62,982 bases of DNA from Virgibacillus salarius (GTDB lineage Bacteria > Bacillota > Bacilli > Bacillales > Amphibacillaceae), in contig NZ_BAAACY010000020.1 in assembly GCF_039521925.1 (NCBI RefSeq), forward strand, positions 1-62,982, written 5' to 3'. The stretch's first letter is position 1. Each line of letters begins with the position of its first letter. Under the pieces are notes generated by a model. That model had not been told where the DNA came from. It ran no database searches and saw nothing but the letters and a program-made list of their open reading frames with translations. Both the position numbers and the translations under genes were made by a program. Shown in pieces: positions 37,214 through 46,035 of this stretch.

Positions 37214-37755
37214 TAACCTTAAACGCTTATCGTTATGACGAACAAGAAGGTAAGAAGTTTTAACGTAATTAAGCAGGTAGTCACCTTGCTGTGATAAACC
37301 GCCCCCTATAAGTAAACATTTAGGATCAAATAGTAAAATTATTTGTGCCAGACCCGCAGCTATTTGCTTTGCCCAATCATTGATCATAGAAATACATGCT
37401 TGCTCTCCAGATTTTGCACGTTGAAAAATATTCTCTGGTGTAGTTGCTTCTCCAAATACTTGTTTAACCATTGAACGAAGCGCAGAAGTAGCCGCCCTCT
37501 ATTCAAAATTGGTTTTCGTGACCGGATCATATAATAAATAGCCAACTGAATTGGCTTGTTGATAATATCCGTCCATTAGTTCGTGATGGTAATAAGCTCC
37601 ACCGATTCCTGTACCAATTGTAATACAATAAATATGATTTTTATTCATAGGAGAGCCCTTCCAACGTTCTCCTAATAAATTTTTATTTCTCCGTATGTCT
37701 GTTGAGATGTACGTTGGGTTTTAATTGGGTATAAATTTCCCGTATATGTCCATCT
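37190..37755 (-). pseudogene. Decayed ROK-family sugar kinase
   Basis: Minus-strand frame containing the family core IYCITIGTGIGGAYYHHELM and, downstream, DPKCLLIGGGLSQQGDYL. It is broken by two in-frame stops: one early (after KFIPN) and one TAG between KTNFE and RAATSALRSM, where a sense codon is expected. The N-terminal phosphate loop is missing. It is a different ROK gene from the fructokinase it faces. Not functional as a full-length kinase. Confidence 0.8.
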
Positions 37756-37798
37756 TAAAAAGAAAGGAAAATTATTCTAACAAAAGTGGTGAAATGTT

Positions 37799-38110
37799 AT
37801 GAGGAACAGGGCTATAGGCATTTGTTTTATAATGTTTCTAATGCTGTTTGTACAATTGACAGAGGTAAACGCTGCACCTGATGTAATTGACAAACATACA
37901 GAACATAACTGGCAAGAATATCATACAGAAACGTCATTCATAAAAACAGGTACACATGAATATAAGTATTGGAAAAATTTTATGCGCCACAAACGGACAT
38001 GTGAGATATATCAGAAGTTGAAAACCATTGTATATTATTGTGATGTGCATGATCATGCTAAATCTGAAACAATTCATGAGGGAACAGTTCACAGTGAAAA
38101 ACACGATTAA
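37799..38110 (+). CDS. Small secreted protein, unknown
   Basis: 103 aa. Signal peptide (about 1-26, cleavage near VNA/APD), mature part rich in His, Lys and acidic residues with two Cys (in KRTCEIY and YYCDVHD) that could form a disulfide. RBS GGTG is modest. I do not recognise the family. It stands alone between the ROK pseudogene and repeats. Confidence 0.6.
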   Translation: MRNRAIGICFIMFLMLFVQLTEVNAAPDVIDKHTEHNWQEYHTETSFIKTGTHEYKYWKNFMRHKRTCEIYQKLKTIVYYCDVHDHAKSETIHEGTVHSEKHD

Positions 38111-38116
38111 ACAGTG

Positions 38117-38300
38117 ACGGAGGCGGAGACAAAACACAGCTACTTTACAAAATACGAATAATCTTTTTTATCAATAGGAGTATTATCGGAATCACGTGAG
38201 CTTGCCAGCTGATGATTACTTATCATAGGACGATTCGTGAAGTTCTTCGTTTCTGGGCGTTGGATCTGGACGCAGCTCAACACGCACCTATTTATCCACA
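38117..38300 (-). repeat. Partial repeats B and C (reverse)
   Basis: First about 60 bp match the end of repeat B in reverse (ACAAAACACAG, ATCAATAGGAGTAT); from about 38191 the sequence is the reverse complement of the left part of repeat C (CGTTTCTGGGCGTTGGA, CAGCTCAACACGC). Confidence 0.7.
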
Positions 38301-38328
38301 GAATCAAATTTTATAATTCCCTAGGCTT

Positions 38329-38373
38329 TAAAAACGAACGATAATTAATTTCAAGTAATTATCGTTCGTTTTT
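38329..38373. terminator. Bidirectional terminator
   Basis: Arms AAAACGAACGATAATTA/TAATTATCGTTCGTTTTT nearly perfect, with A-run before and T-run after. Confidence 0.85.
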
Positions 38374-38420
38374 CTGCTGTTTCTACATTATTTTGTCTAA
38401 GCCTCTTTAATATTATTTAT

Positions 38421-38598
38421 CCCGCATATAACTGGCAGTAAGATCCCACTTCAAGCAATAAAGAGAACTTATTATTGGGGGGTGGGGATCAACTGCCAGT
38501 AAATATCCGATTGGTTCTAGGGCCTTTAGGTTATACCTTTGTGGTACTACCAATTCGTGGGATAAACAAACTCCCCACGGATTGAAGTTTCACTTTAT
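38421..38598 (+). repeat. Repeat A, copy d
   Basis: Left flank TTTAT. Differs from copy e (39291) at only two of 178 positions. Inner stem GATCCC/GGGATC and 3' hairpin CGTGGG/CCCACG are complete, but the pseudoknot arm is altered (AATAAAGAGAAC), leaving ATAAAG/CTTTAT. It stands 100 bp before the TmrB-like gene. Confidence 0.92.
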
Positions 38599-38699
38599 GA
38601 AAATGTTATATTTATTAGTAGGGAAAGGACAAACACTATCTATTTTCATGATTGCCTCTCTCTCGTACTGGGAAATAAGTTGTTGGAAGGGTTATTAAA

Positions 38700-39254
38700 A
38701 TGATACTAATGATAAATGGAGCATTTGGAGTTGGAAAAACGTGTGTAGCAAATGAACTAATTAAGATAATGGACAATAGTATGATTTTTGATCCCGAAGA
38801 AGTCGGGTTTATGCTGCGGAATATTCTTCGGCAAAACATCAAGCAAGTTGAATCTACAACGGGGGATTTTCAAGAATTTCATTTGTGGAAGGTGTTAACA
38901 GTTGAAACTGCTAAGCTACTCGTTGCTACTTATCAGAAAACGCTTGTTGTACCAATGACAATAAGAGAGCCTGAATATTTTCGATATATCTTTAACGGAT
39001 TTAAAATGATTGACGAGCAGACTATACATTTTTGTTTAACAGCTAAAGAAGAAACAATTTTTAATCGGTTAAGAAAAAGAGGAGAGGCTGAAGGTAACTG
39101 GTGTTTTCGGCAAACGAAAAAGTGTATAGAGTCTTTTCAGGAGAATGATTTTTCAATTTATATAGATACAGAGCATACTGCAATAGATAAGGTTGCACAA
39201 GTAATAAAAAAACAGATAGATCATTCGACTTTATTAGATGAAAATGGATTGTAA
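38700..39254 (+). CDS. tmrB: TmrB-like P-loop ATPase/kinase
   Basis: 184 aa. Walker A GAFGVGKT at residues 7-14, then FDPEEVGFMLR, LVVPMTIREPEYF and FNRLRKRGE..GNWCFRQ, all lined up with B. subtilis TmrB, which gives tunicamycin resistance. TmrB homologues are ATP-binding, with otherwise unclear biochemistry. The gene alone sits between two almost identical repeat A copies. Start ATG at 38700 follows GGAAGGG. Confidence 0.82.
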   Translation: MILMINGAFGVGKTCVANELIKIMDNSMIFDPEEVGFMLRNILRQNIKQVESTTGDFQEFHLWKVLTVETAKLLVATYQKTLVVPMTIREPEYFRYIFNGFKMIDEQTIHFCLTAKEETIFNRLRKRGEAEGNWCFRQTKKCIESFQENDFSIYIDTEHTAIDKVAQVIKKQIDHSTLLDENGL

Positions 39255-39290
39255 TGATAAATGTAATTCCGTTTTTTACCAATTATTTAT

Positions 39291-39468
39291 CCCGTATATA
39301 ACTGGCAGTAAGATCCCACTTCAAGCAATAAAGAGAACTTATTATTGGGGAGTGGGGATCAACTGCCAGTAAATATCCGATTGGTTCTAGGGCCTTTAGG
39401 TTATACCTTTGTGGTACTACCAATTCGTGGGATAAACAAACTCCCCACGGATTGAAGTTTCACTTTAT
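39291..39468 (+). repeat. Repeat A, copy e
   Basis: Near twin of copy d, same orientation, left flank TTTAT, end TTTAT. It starts about 36 bp after the TmrB-like gene and ends about 45 bp before the aldo/keto reductase. Confidence 0.92.
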
Positions 39469-39513
39469 CCCATTGTATACGGTATGATAGATGAGTAAAA
39501 GGATGGGGGAATA

Positions 39514-40347
39514 ATGATGATAAAGCACTTACAAGATAGAGTAACGTTAAATAATGGTGTGGAAATGCCTGGGTTTGGATTAGGTGTATATAAAGTGCAA
39601 GATGGACGAACGGTTAAAGAAGCTGTTAAGATTGCAATAAAACATGGTTATAGAAGTATAGACACAGCTTCGTTTTATGACAATGAGACTGGTGTTGGTG
39701 AAGCAATTAGAGAATCTGGAGTAGCTCGTAATGAACTATTTATTACGACAAAGGTTTGGAATGACCAACAAGGTTATGAGCGTACAATGCAGGCTTTTGA
39801 AGATAGTATGGAAAAATTAGGATTGGAATACCTTGATCTGTATCTCATTCATTGGCCAGTGAAAGGATTATATAAAGAAACATGGAGGGCAATGGAAAAG
39901 CTCTACAAAGATGGTAGGGTTCGTGCAATTGGTGTAAGTAATTTTCATCAGCATCATTTGGAAGATTTGATGAGAGGAAGTACCGTAAAGCCAGTAATTG
40001 ATCAGGTGGAATATCATCCACACTTAACACAACAAGAATTACATCATTACTGTAAGAGCAAGAGTATTCAACTTGAAGCATGGTCACCATTAAAAAGAGG
40101 TGGACTAATAGAGGATGCGACATTGACAGAAATTGGTAAAAAATATGGAAAGAGTGCGGCTCAGATTATTTTACGGTGGGATCTTCAAAACGATGTTATA
40201 ACTATCCCTAAATCTACAAAAGAAGAGCGAATTATTGAGAATGCGGCAATATTCGATTTTTCGTTAACGGAAGGTGAAATGAAGCAAATAAGTAGTTTAA
40301 ATAAAAACGAACGAAGCGGCTCTAATCCTGATAGCTATGATGCATAA
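39514..40347 (+). CDS. Aldo/keto reductase (2,5-diketo-D-gluconate reductase type)
   Basis: 277-aa NADPH-dependent AKR. Catalytic tetrad visible as Asp and Tyr in SIDTASFYDNE, Lys in FITTKVW and His in YLIHWP; NADPH-binding IPKSTKEERI near the C-terminus. B. subtilis relatives (YvgN/YtbE) reduce methylglyoxal and other aldehydes; the natural substrate here is not known. Two adjacent ATG codons (39514, 39517) follow GGGGGA. Own terminator. Confidence 0.92.
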   Translation: MMIKHLQDRVTLNNGVEMPGFGLGVYKVQDGRTVKEAVKIAIKHGYRSIDTASFYDNETGVGEAIRESGVARNELFITTKVWNDQQGYERTMQAFEDSMEKLGLEYLDLYLIHWPVKGLYKETWRAMEKLYKDGRVRAIGVSNFHQHHLEDLMRGSTVKPVIDQVEYHPHLTQQELHHYCKSKSIQLEAWSPLKRGGLIEDATLTEIGKKYGKSAAQIILRWDLQNDVITIPKSTKEERIIENAAIFDFSLTEGEMKQISSLNKNERSGSNPDSYDA

Positions 40348-40357
40348 TAATAGGAAC

Positions 40358-40391
40358 AACCTCTTGATTCATCGTTTCAAGAGGTTTTTTA
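40358..40391 (+). terminator. Rho-independent terminator
   Basis: Arms AACCTCTTGA and TCAAGAGGTT then T-run. The rest of 40392-40758 shows no gene. Confidence 0.9.
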
Positions 40392-40758
40392 ATTATTCCT
40401 AGATAGATTAAAGCTATCTCAATCCGATCTTGTTAGATCAATTAAAGAAATAGTCCGTTCCAACGCGCAGTACCATTTATTTATAATATCCAGAAAAGTC
40501 CTCCAACCACTATAAATAAAAGGAGCTTCATACATAAAAGATTTGCAACCAACTTAATCAACCATAAGCAATAGAATCTTATCTCCCCTATCTAGAATAT
40601 GTCTGATCGAAAATAAATCCCCATGTACGCAAAAAGAAAAAAGAATCTGTTACTGATGTGCATCCGTCTGTTGTGATAATCACTCGCATACAGGTTTTTC
40701 GGATTTTCACAAAACGACTTGAATGACGACATTGAATCATCATAATTAAAAAAATTCA

Positions 40759-40787
40759 TTGAACTATTTGATAATTAGTCATATAAT
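40759..40787 (+). promoter_or_regulatory. SigA-type promoter of ilvD
   Basis: TTGAAC, 17 bp, TATAAT; the -10 ends 26 bp before the ilvD start, so ilvD is transcribed separately with a short leader. Confidence 0.65.
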
Positions 40788-40813
40788 AATTCGAAAGAAA
40801 GGTGGGGAATCCA

Positions 40814-42499
40814 TTGGAAAAAGATTTACGCATTAAAAGCCACGTGTTTAGTGAGGGAGCAATGAAGGCTCCAAATCGTGCTATGCTAAGGGCTGTGGGA
40901 TTATCAGATGAAGATTTTCAAAAGCCAATGATCGGTGTAGCCAGTACATGGAGTGAGGTCACCCCGTGTAACATACATATAGATGATCTGGCTGTACAGG
41001 CCAAGAAAGGAGCACGTGAAGCAGGCGGTGTTCCTTTAATTTTTAATACAATTACGGTTTCAGATGGAATCTCCATGGGGACACAAGGGATGAGATATTC
41101 ATTGCCAAGTCGTGATTTGATTGGTGATTCAATAGAAACAGTAGTTGGCGCAGAGAATTTAGATGGATTGGTTGCTATTGGAGCTTGTGATAAGAACATT
41201 CCGGGTTGTATGATTGCCATAGCAAATGCAGGAGTACCAGCAGTTTTTGTGTATGGTGGAACCATTGCTCCCGGTTCTGTGAATGGTAAAGATATTGATA
41301 TCGTTTCAGTATTTGAAGGTGTTGGCAGGCATAACAATGGTGATATTGATGATACGGAATTGCGTTCCATTGAATGTCATGCCTGCCCAGGAGCTGGTGC
41401 GTGTGGAGGGATGTATACAGCAAATACAATGGCTTCAGCAATGGAAGCTATTGGTATGAGCTTGCCCGGTAGTTCGTCTAATCCTGCCGAATCCGCCGAA
41501 AAAGCAAAAGACTGCAAAGAAGCTGGTAAAGCTGTCTATCATTTGCTTGAAAAAGAAATATTTCCAAAGGATATTATGACGAAAAAAGCATTTGAAAATG
41601 CTATAACGGTTGTGATGGCTTTGGGAGGTTCTACAAATGCGATATTACATCTATTAGCTATTGCACATGCTATCGAAGTAGATTTAACAATTGATGATTT
41701 TAATCGTATTCAAGAAAAAACTCCTCATTTGGCAGATCTAAAGCCTAGTGGTAAATATGTTATGCAGGATCTTCATCGGGTAGGAGGTGTACAGGCTGTG
41801 ATGAAGCTACTTTATGAAGCTGGTTATCTCCATGGAGACTGCTTAACAGTAACTGGAAAAACGATTGCTGAGAATTTAGCTGACACACCTTCATTAACAG
41901 AAGGGCAGGATGTTATTATGCCTATTAATAAGCCAAAACGTGAAGATGGTCCATTAATTGTATTAAAAGGTAATCTAGCTCCACGCGGTGGTGTTGCGAA
42001 GGTATCTGGTGTGAAAGTAAAGCGGCATAGTGGTCCTGCAAGAGTATTTAATACTGAAAAAGAAGCAACAGCAGCGGTAATGAGTAATCAAATTAATGAA
42101 GGGGATGTACTTGTTATTCGTTACGTTGGTCCAAAGGGTGGCCCCGGCATGCCAGAAATGCTATCAATCTCTGCAATTTTAGTAGGAAAAGGTTTGGGCG
42201 AAAAGGTAGCTTTACTAACAGATGGGAGATTTTCTGGAGGAACACATGGGCTAGTGGTAGGACATATCGCACCAGAAGCGCAAGATGGGGGGCCAATTGC
42301 CTTCTTAGCAGAGGGCGATATGGTAACAATAGATTCTGAGAAAAAGGAGATTTCATTTAAGGTTACAGAGAGCGAATTGGAGGCAAGAAAGAAAGAGTGG
42401 TTAGCACCCCCATTGTATAAAAAGGGTGTGTTAGGTAAATATGCACATAATGTCTCTTGCTCCTCGCTTGGTGCCGTAACGGACTATTTAACGGAGTAG
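40814..42499 (+). CDS. ilvD: Dihydroxy-acid dehydratase
   Basis: 561 aa from TTG at 40814 (MEKDLRIKSH); the in-frame GTG at 40802 lies inside the Shine-Dalgarno AAAGGTGGGG. Fe-S dehydratase converting 2,3-dihydroxy-isovalerate/methylvalerate to the 2-keto acids of valine and isoleucine synthesis. Cluster cysteines lie in GACDKNIPGC and HACPGAGACGGMYTANTM; the C-terminal TDGRFSGGTHG is intact. It stands 1.3 kb upstream of the T-box operon, with its own promoter, not within it. Confidence 0.95.
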   Translation: MEKDLRIKSHVFSEGAMKAPNRAMLRAVGLSDEDFQKPMIGVASTWSEVTPCNIHIDDLAVQAKKGAREAGGVPLIFNTITVSDGISMGTQGMRYSLPSRDLIGDSIETVVGAENLDGLVAIGACDKNIPGCMIAIANAGVPAVFVYGGTIAPGSVNGKDIDIVSVFEGVGRHNNGDIDDTELRSIECHACPGAGACGGMYTANTMASAMEAIGMSLPGSSSNPAESAEKAKDCKEAGKAVYHLLEKEIFPKDIMTKKAFENAITVVMALGGSTNAILHLLAIAHAIEVDLTIDDFNRIQEKTPHLADLKPSGKYVMQDLHRVGGVQAVMKLLYEAGYLHGDCLTVTGKTIAENLADTPSLTEGQDVIMPINKPKREDGPLIVLKGNLAPRGGVAKVSGVKVKRHSGPARVFNTEKEATAAVMSNQINEGDVLVIRYVGPKGGPGMPEMLSISAILVGKGLGEKVALLTDGRFSGGTHGLVVGHIAPEAQDGGPIAFLAEGDMVTIDSEKKEISFKVTESELEARKKEWLAPPLYKKGVLGKYAHNVSCSSLGAVTDYLTE

Positions 42500-43023
42500 C
42501 AAGACATGAAGCATAAAGTGGATAGGACTTAGCGTAAACACTTGCCTGTATAGACAAACAATAGATTTTTTGAAATCTAACAAAGTTTACAGCAGAAAGA
42601 GGCTTCGACAAACGTAATTAAGAGGCAAAAAGCGAACAATGATAGGAACAATTATTGTTCGTTCCCCCCTCTTCATTTTAACTAAAAATTCTGTCATAAC
42701 CCAGCGTATCGAGATGCTCTTTAGTTTTCTACAAGCTTTTTGATCTATCAGCCTGAATACGATATTACACACTTTCCTCGAGACTTCCTCATGGAAAACA
42801 CTTCTACAAATATGAATCATTCGATGTTCTGTAAAAATGTGAATAACCAATCAATATATTAGTTAATATAGATTTGGAAAAAGAGCAATTTAAGGCAAAT
42901 TAATACATTCTGATATATTAATTTAGATTTATGAAAATAAAAAGTTAATTTTTAGGCATATTATGCAATATATTAGAATGTAATCATTTTGTAACATTTC
43001 AGAGAAAACAGAAGTGAAAGGTT
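42500..43023. other. Intergenic gap upstream of the ilv-leu promoter
   Basis: A hairpin CGAACAAT/ATTGTTCG at 42633-42661 is followed by TTCCCCCC, not a T-run, so it is a weak candidate for the ilvD terminator. An 87-codon minus-strand frame (42587-42850) has no RBS and no recognisable family. The right half is very AT-rich. Confidence 0.5.
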
Positions 43024-43037
43024 TGTAAGCGTATACA
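43024..43037 (+). promoter_or_regulatory. cre site of the ilv-leu operon
   Basis: TGTAAGCGTATACA matches TGWAANCGNTNWCA at 13 of 14 positions. Its centre is about 88 bp before the expected transcription start, a position like that of the B. subtilis ilvB cre, where CcpA activates. Confidence 0.75.
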
Positions 43038-43082
43038 AGAAAATTCACTAATCAAAAATATCAAAAAACTTTAAAATATCTG

Positions 43083-43111
43083 TTGACTCTTTGTTTAAAA
43101 CGGTATATTAT
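43083..43111 (+). promoter_or_regulatory. SigA promoter of the ilv-leu operon
   Basis: TTGACT, 17 bp, TATTAT. Transcription would start near 43118, giving a leader of about 660 nt that includes the T-box and repeat A copy f. Confidence 0.75.
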
Positions 43112-43224
43112 TAACGGCAATATTAACTTATAAAAAATTCAAACCTAACAAACACGATAAATAAAGGGTCAGCCAAAAATAAAATATTGTTAACACTATG
43201 ACGGGAAAAAAGGAATATAACCTG

Positions 43225-43498
43225 TGTATTCACAGAGATCCAGGGTTGCTGCGAGCCTGGAAGTACACTATATTCTGACATCATCTCTGAGTGCCGGACT
43301 GAACGGGGTTACTTAATAGGCCGGCCAGGTGCAATATCTGTACCTGTTATCTAAGGGGGCCAATATATTGGTCCCCATGAGTTGGTATTCGCAAGAGTAC
43401 TAAGAATCTGGGTGGTACCGTGAAAAGAAGACGCTTTTCTCCCCATATAATCTGTAAACATGTATGCAGTTATGGGGATTCAAGGCGTCTTTTTTTTA
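43225..43498 (+). promoter_or_regulatory. T-box riboswitch leader, probably tRNA-Ile specific
   Basis: Stem I base CACAGAGA (43230-43237) pairs with TCTCTG.GTG; the distal arm CCAGG/CCTGG and an AGTA motif follow. Immediately before the closing strand is GAC-ATC-A, which places an ATC (Ile) specifier. The T-box core GGGTGGTACCG is at 43410-43420; its TGGT would pair with ACCA of a tRNA with discriminator A. The terminator (AAGACGC..GGCGTCTT plus T-run) ends at 43498. The specifier could be shifted (for example CTG, Leu), so the amino acid is moderately certain, the T-box itself very certain. Confidence 0.92.
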
Positions 43499-43499
43499 T

Positions 43500-43679
43500 C
43501 CCGCATATAATTGGCAATAAGCCCCCAATTCAAGCAATAAAGTGAAGACAATATGGATAAGAGGGGGAATAACTGCCAGTAAATATCCGATTGGTTCAAG
43601 GGCCTTCAGGTCATACCCTTGTGTACTAACAATCAGTGGATGATAAACAAACCCCCTACTGATTGAAGTTTCACTTTAT
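43500..43679 (+). repeat. Repeat A, copy f, inside the ilv-leu leader
   Basis: Starts directly after the T-run of the T-box terminator (TTTTTTTAT), so the terminator supplies the TTTAT left flank. Inner stem CCCCC/GGGGG; pseudoknot arms AATAAAGTGAA and the 3' TTCACTTTATT. It lies 100 bp before ilvB and is part of the read-through mRNA. Confidence 0.92.
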
Positions 43680-43780
43680 TAGATTTGTTTAAGTAGGTTA
43701 AAAGGCAATAAGAATACCTTGGCCAGTATGGATGGGCAGGATTTCTTTATAAATTAGTTATTAAAAGGAGGCATGCAGCA

Positions 43781-45502
43781 GTGAAAGTTCAGGCAAAGCA
43801 TGATGTGGGAAGTACAAAAAAAACATTAACGGGTGCTGATGTGTTAATTCATGCATTAGTCGATGCTGGAGTAGATACGATTTTTGGTTATCCTGGTGGA
43901 GCTGTGTTACCTATCTACGATGCTATCTATCGGAGCGAAGCAAGTTTCGAACATGTACTTTCCCGGCATGAGCAAGGATCGATTCATGCAGCCGAAGGGT
44001 ATGCACGAGTTACGGGTAAGCCAGGGGTAGTAATAGCTACATCGGGACCAGGCGCAACGAATTTAATAACTGGAATTACGGATGCAATGATGGATTCTTT
44101 GCCAATTGTTATTTTCACTGGTCAAGTGGCAAGTAATGTTATTGGTACAGATGCATTTCAAGAAGCAGACGTAATGGGAATTACTACTCCTATTACGAAG
44201 TACAATTATCAAGTTAAAGAACTATCAGAGCTGCCAAAGGTTGTGAAGGAAGCATTTCATATAGCATCTACAGGTAGGCCTGGCCCTGTTGTTGTCGACA
44301 TACCAAAAGATGTTTCGGCAGAGCTTTCATCGGCTGTACATGAGGCAACATTTGAACTACCAGGTTACCAACCAAATAAAACGCCAAATCCATTGCAGAT
44401 TATTAAACTTGCCGATGCATTGAGTCGTGCTAAGCGGCCACTTGTTTTAGCCGGTGCTGGTATCCTCTTTGCTGAAGCTACAGAGGAATTAAAGGAATTA
44501 GTGGAAAGGTATCAGCTTCCAGTTATTAATACGTTACTTGGGCTAGGAGGGTTTCCAGGTTCACATGAACTGTTCTTAGGAATGGGTGGGATGCATGGGA
44601 CCTATGCAGCAAATATGGGAATGTACGAATGTGACTTATTAATAAATATTGGTGCTCGGTTCGATGACCGCTTAACAGGAAACTTAGAGCACTTTGCTCC
44701 AAAAGCTAGAATAGCTCATATTGATATCGATCCAGCCGAAATTGGGAAGAATGTGCAGACAGAAATACCGGTGGTAGCTGATGCAAAAGAAGCGTTGCAG
44801 GCATTGTTGCTTCGTTCAATTACTTTTCCTGATCATCAAGATTGGAAAGTAAAACTAACACGTTATAAACAGGACTATCCGCTTTGGTATGAGCGGTCGG
44901 ATAAAGAAATATCACCACAATGGCTGCTAGAAACGGTTCATCGTTTAACTCAAGGAGAAGCCATCGTAACCACAGATGTAGGGCAGCATCAAATGTGGGC
45001 GGCTCAATATTATTCGTTTGAAAAACCGAATCGTTGGGTAACATCTGGAGGACTTGGCACGATGGGATTCGGGTTCCCTGCCGCGATTGGTGCACAGCTG
45101 GGGGAACCAAATCAATTAGTGGTTTCTATTGTAGGTGATGGTGGCTTTCAAATGACTGCTCAGGAATTAGCAGTTGTAAAAGAGCGGAAATTACCAATCA
45201 AAATAATAATTGTAAATAATCAAGCACTAGGAATGGTAAGACAATGGCAAGAAAGCTTTTATGAGGAAAGGTATTCTGAATCATTGTTTATGGAGAATCC
45301 CGATTTTATAAAGCTTGCTGAGAGTTATGGAATTCATGGGATGAGTGTTGATAAAGAAACAGAAGTCATAGACGTATTAAAAAAGGCTTTCTCTTTTAAT
45401 GGCCCAGTACTAGTAGATTGTCGAGTAGTGCAGCAGGAGTGTGTATATCCTATGATCGCACCAGGAAAAGGAATTCATGAAATGATTGGGGTGAGCAAAT
45501 GA
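43781..45502 (+). CDS. ilvB: Acetolactate synthase, large (catalytic) subunit
   Basis: 573-aa TPP enzyme condensing pyruvate with pyruvate or 2-oxobutyrate, first common step of branched-chain synthesis. Catalytic Glu in LSRHEQGS near residue 62, FAD-domain middle part, TPP motif GDGGFQM..NN near 450-480. GTG start after AAAGGAGG. Overlaps ilvH by four bases. First gene of the T-box operon. Confidence 0.96.
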   Translation: MKVQAKHDVGSTKKTLTGADVLIHALVDAGVDTIFGYPGGAVLPIYDAIYRSEASFEHVLSRHEQGSIHAAEGYARVTGKPGVVIATSGPGATNLITGITDAMMDSLPIVIFTGQVASNVIGTDAFQEADVMGITTPITKYNYQVKELSELPKVVKEAFHIASTGRPGPVVVDIPKDVSAELSSAVHEATFELPGYQPNKTPNPLQIIKLADALSRAKRPLVLAGAGILFAEATEELKELVERYQLPVINTLLGLGGFPGSHELFLGMGGMHGTYAANMGMYECDLLINIGARFDDRLTGNLEHFAPKARIAHIDIDPAEIGKNVQTEIPVVADAKEALQALLLRSITFPDHQDWKVKLTRYKQDYPLWYERSDKEISPQWLLETVHRLTQGEAIVTTDVGQHQMWAAQYYSFEKPNRWVTSGGLGTMGFGFPAAIGAQLGEPNQLVVSIVGDGGFQMTAQELAVVKERKLPIKIIIVNNQALGMVRQWQESFYEERYSESLFMENPDFIKLAESYGIHGMSVDKETEVIDVLKKAFSFNGPVLVDCRVVQQECVYPMIAPGKGIHEMIGVSK

Positions 45503-46017
45503 GGCGTATTATCATTGCAACAGTACAAAATCGAGGTGGCGTACTGAATCGAATAACAGGTATGCTTCATAAGCGACAATTCAATATCGAAAGTATTTCT
45601 GTAGGCAGCTCAGAAACAGAAGGAATTTCAAAAATGACCTTTGTTGTTGACGTAAAAGACCATCAAAAGCTTGAACAGCTAACGAAACAATTGAATAAAC
45701 AAATCGATGTATTAAAAGTTTCCGATATAACGGAGAGGGCCATCGTTGCTAGAGAATTAGCCCTGATAAAGGTTGGTGGAAGTGGTCAACTCCGCGCGGA
45801 GGTCCAAGGTATTATTACACCATTCCGTGCTTCCGTCATTGACGTAAGTAAAGATAGTCTAACAATTCAAGTTACCGGAAGACCGGATAAGGTAGAAGCA
45901 TTAATCGCACTGCTTCGACCATATGGAATTAAGGAACTAACAAAAACTGGTGTAACTGCCTTCTTAAGAGGGCAACAGCCCTCGCAAGTTGCTGAAATAA
46001 ATTCATTTACTATTTAA
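45499..46017 (+). CDS. ilvH: Acetolactate synthase, small (regulatory) subunit
   Basis: 172 aa: N-terminal ACT domain (about 3-75, VQNRGGVLNRITGML) that binds valine for feedback inhibition, and a C-terminal ALS-ss domain (about 80-160). Translationally coupled to ilvB through an ATGA overlap. Confidence 0.95.
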   Translation: MRRIIIATVQNRGGVLNRITGMLHKRQFNIESISVGSSETEGISKMTFVVDVKDHQKLEQLTKQLNKQIDVLKVSDITERAIVARELALIKVGGSGQLRAEVQGIITPFRASVIDVSKDSLTIQVTGRPDKVEALIALLRPYGIKELTKTGVTAFLRGQQPSQVAEINSFTI

Positions 46018-46035
46018 TTTGAGGAGGAAATGAAA

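Noticed and set aside
42587..42850. 87-codon minus-strand frame after ilvD
   Set aside because: No RBS, overlaps a hairpin, no family resemblance.
42960..43080. CodY box upstream of the ilv-leu promoter
   Set aside because: The best match (around CATTTCAGAGAAAAC) has about five mismatches to the 15-nt consensus; too weak to call.
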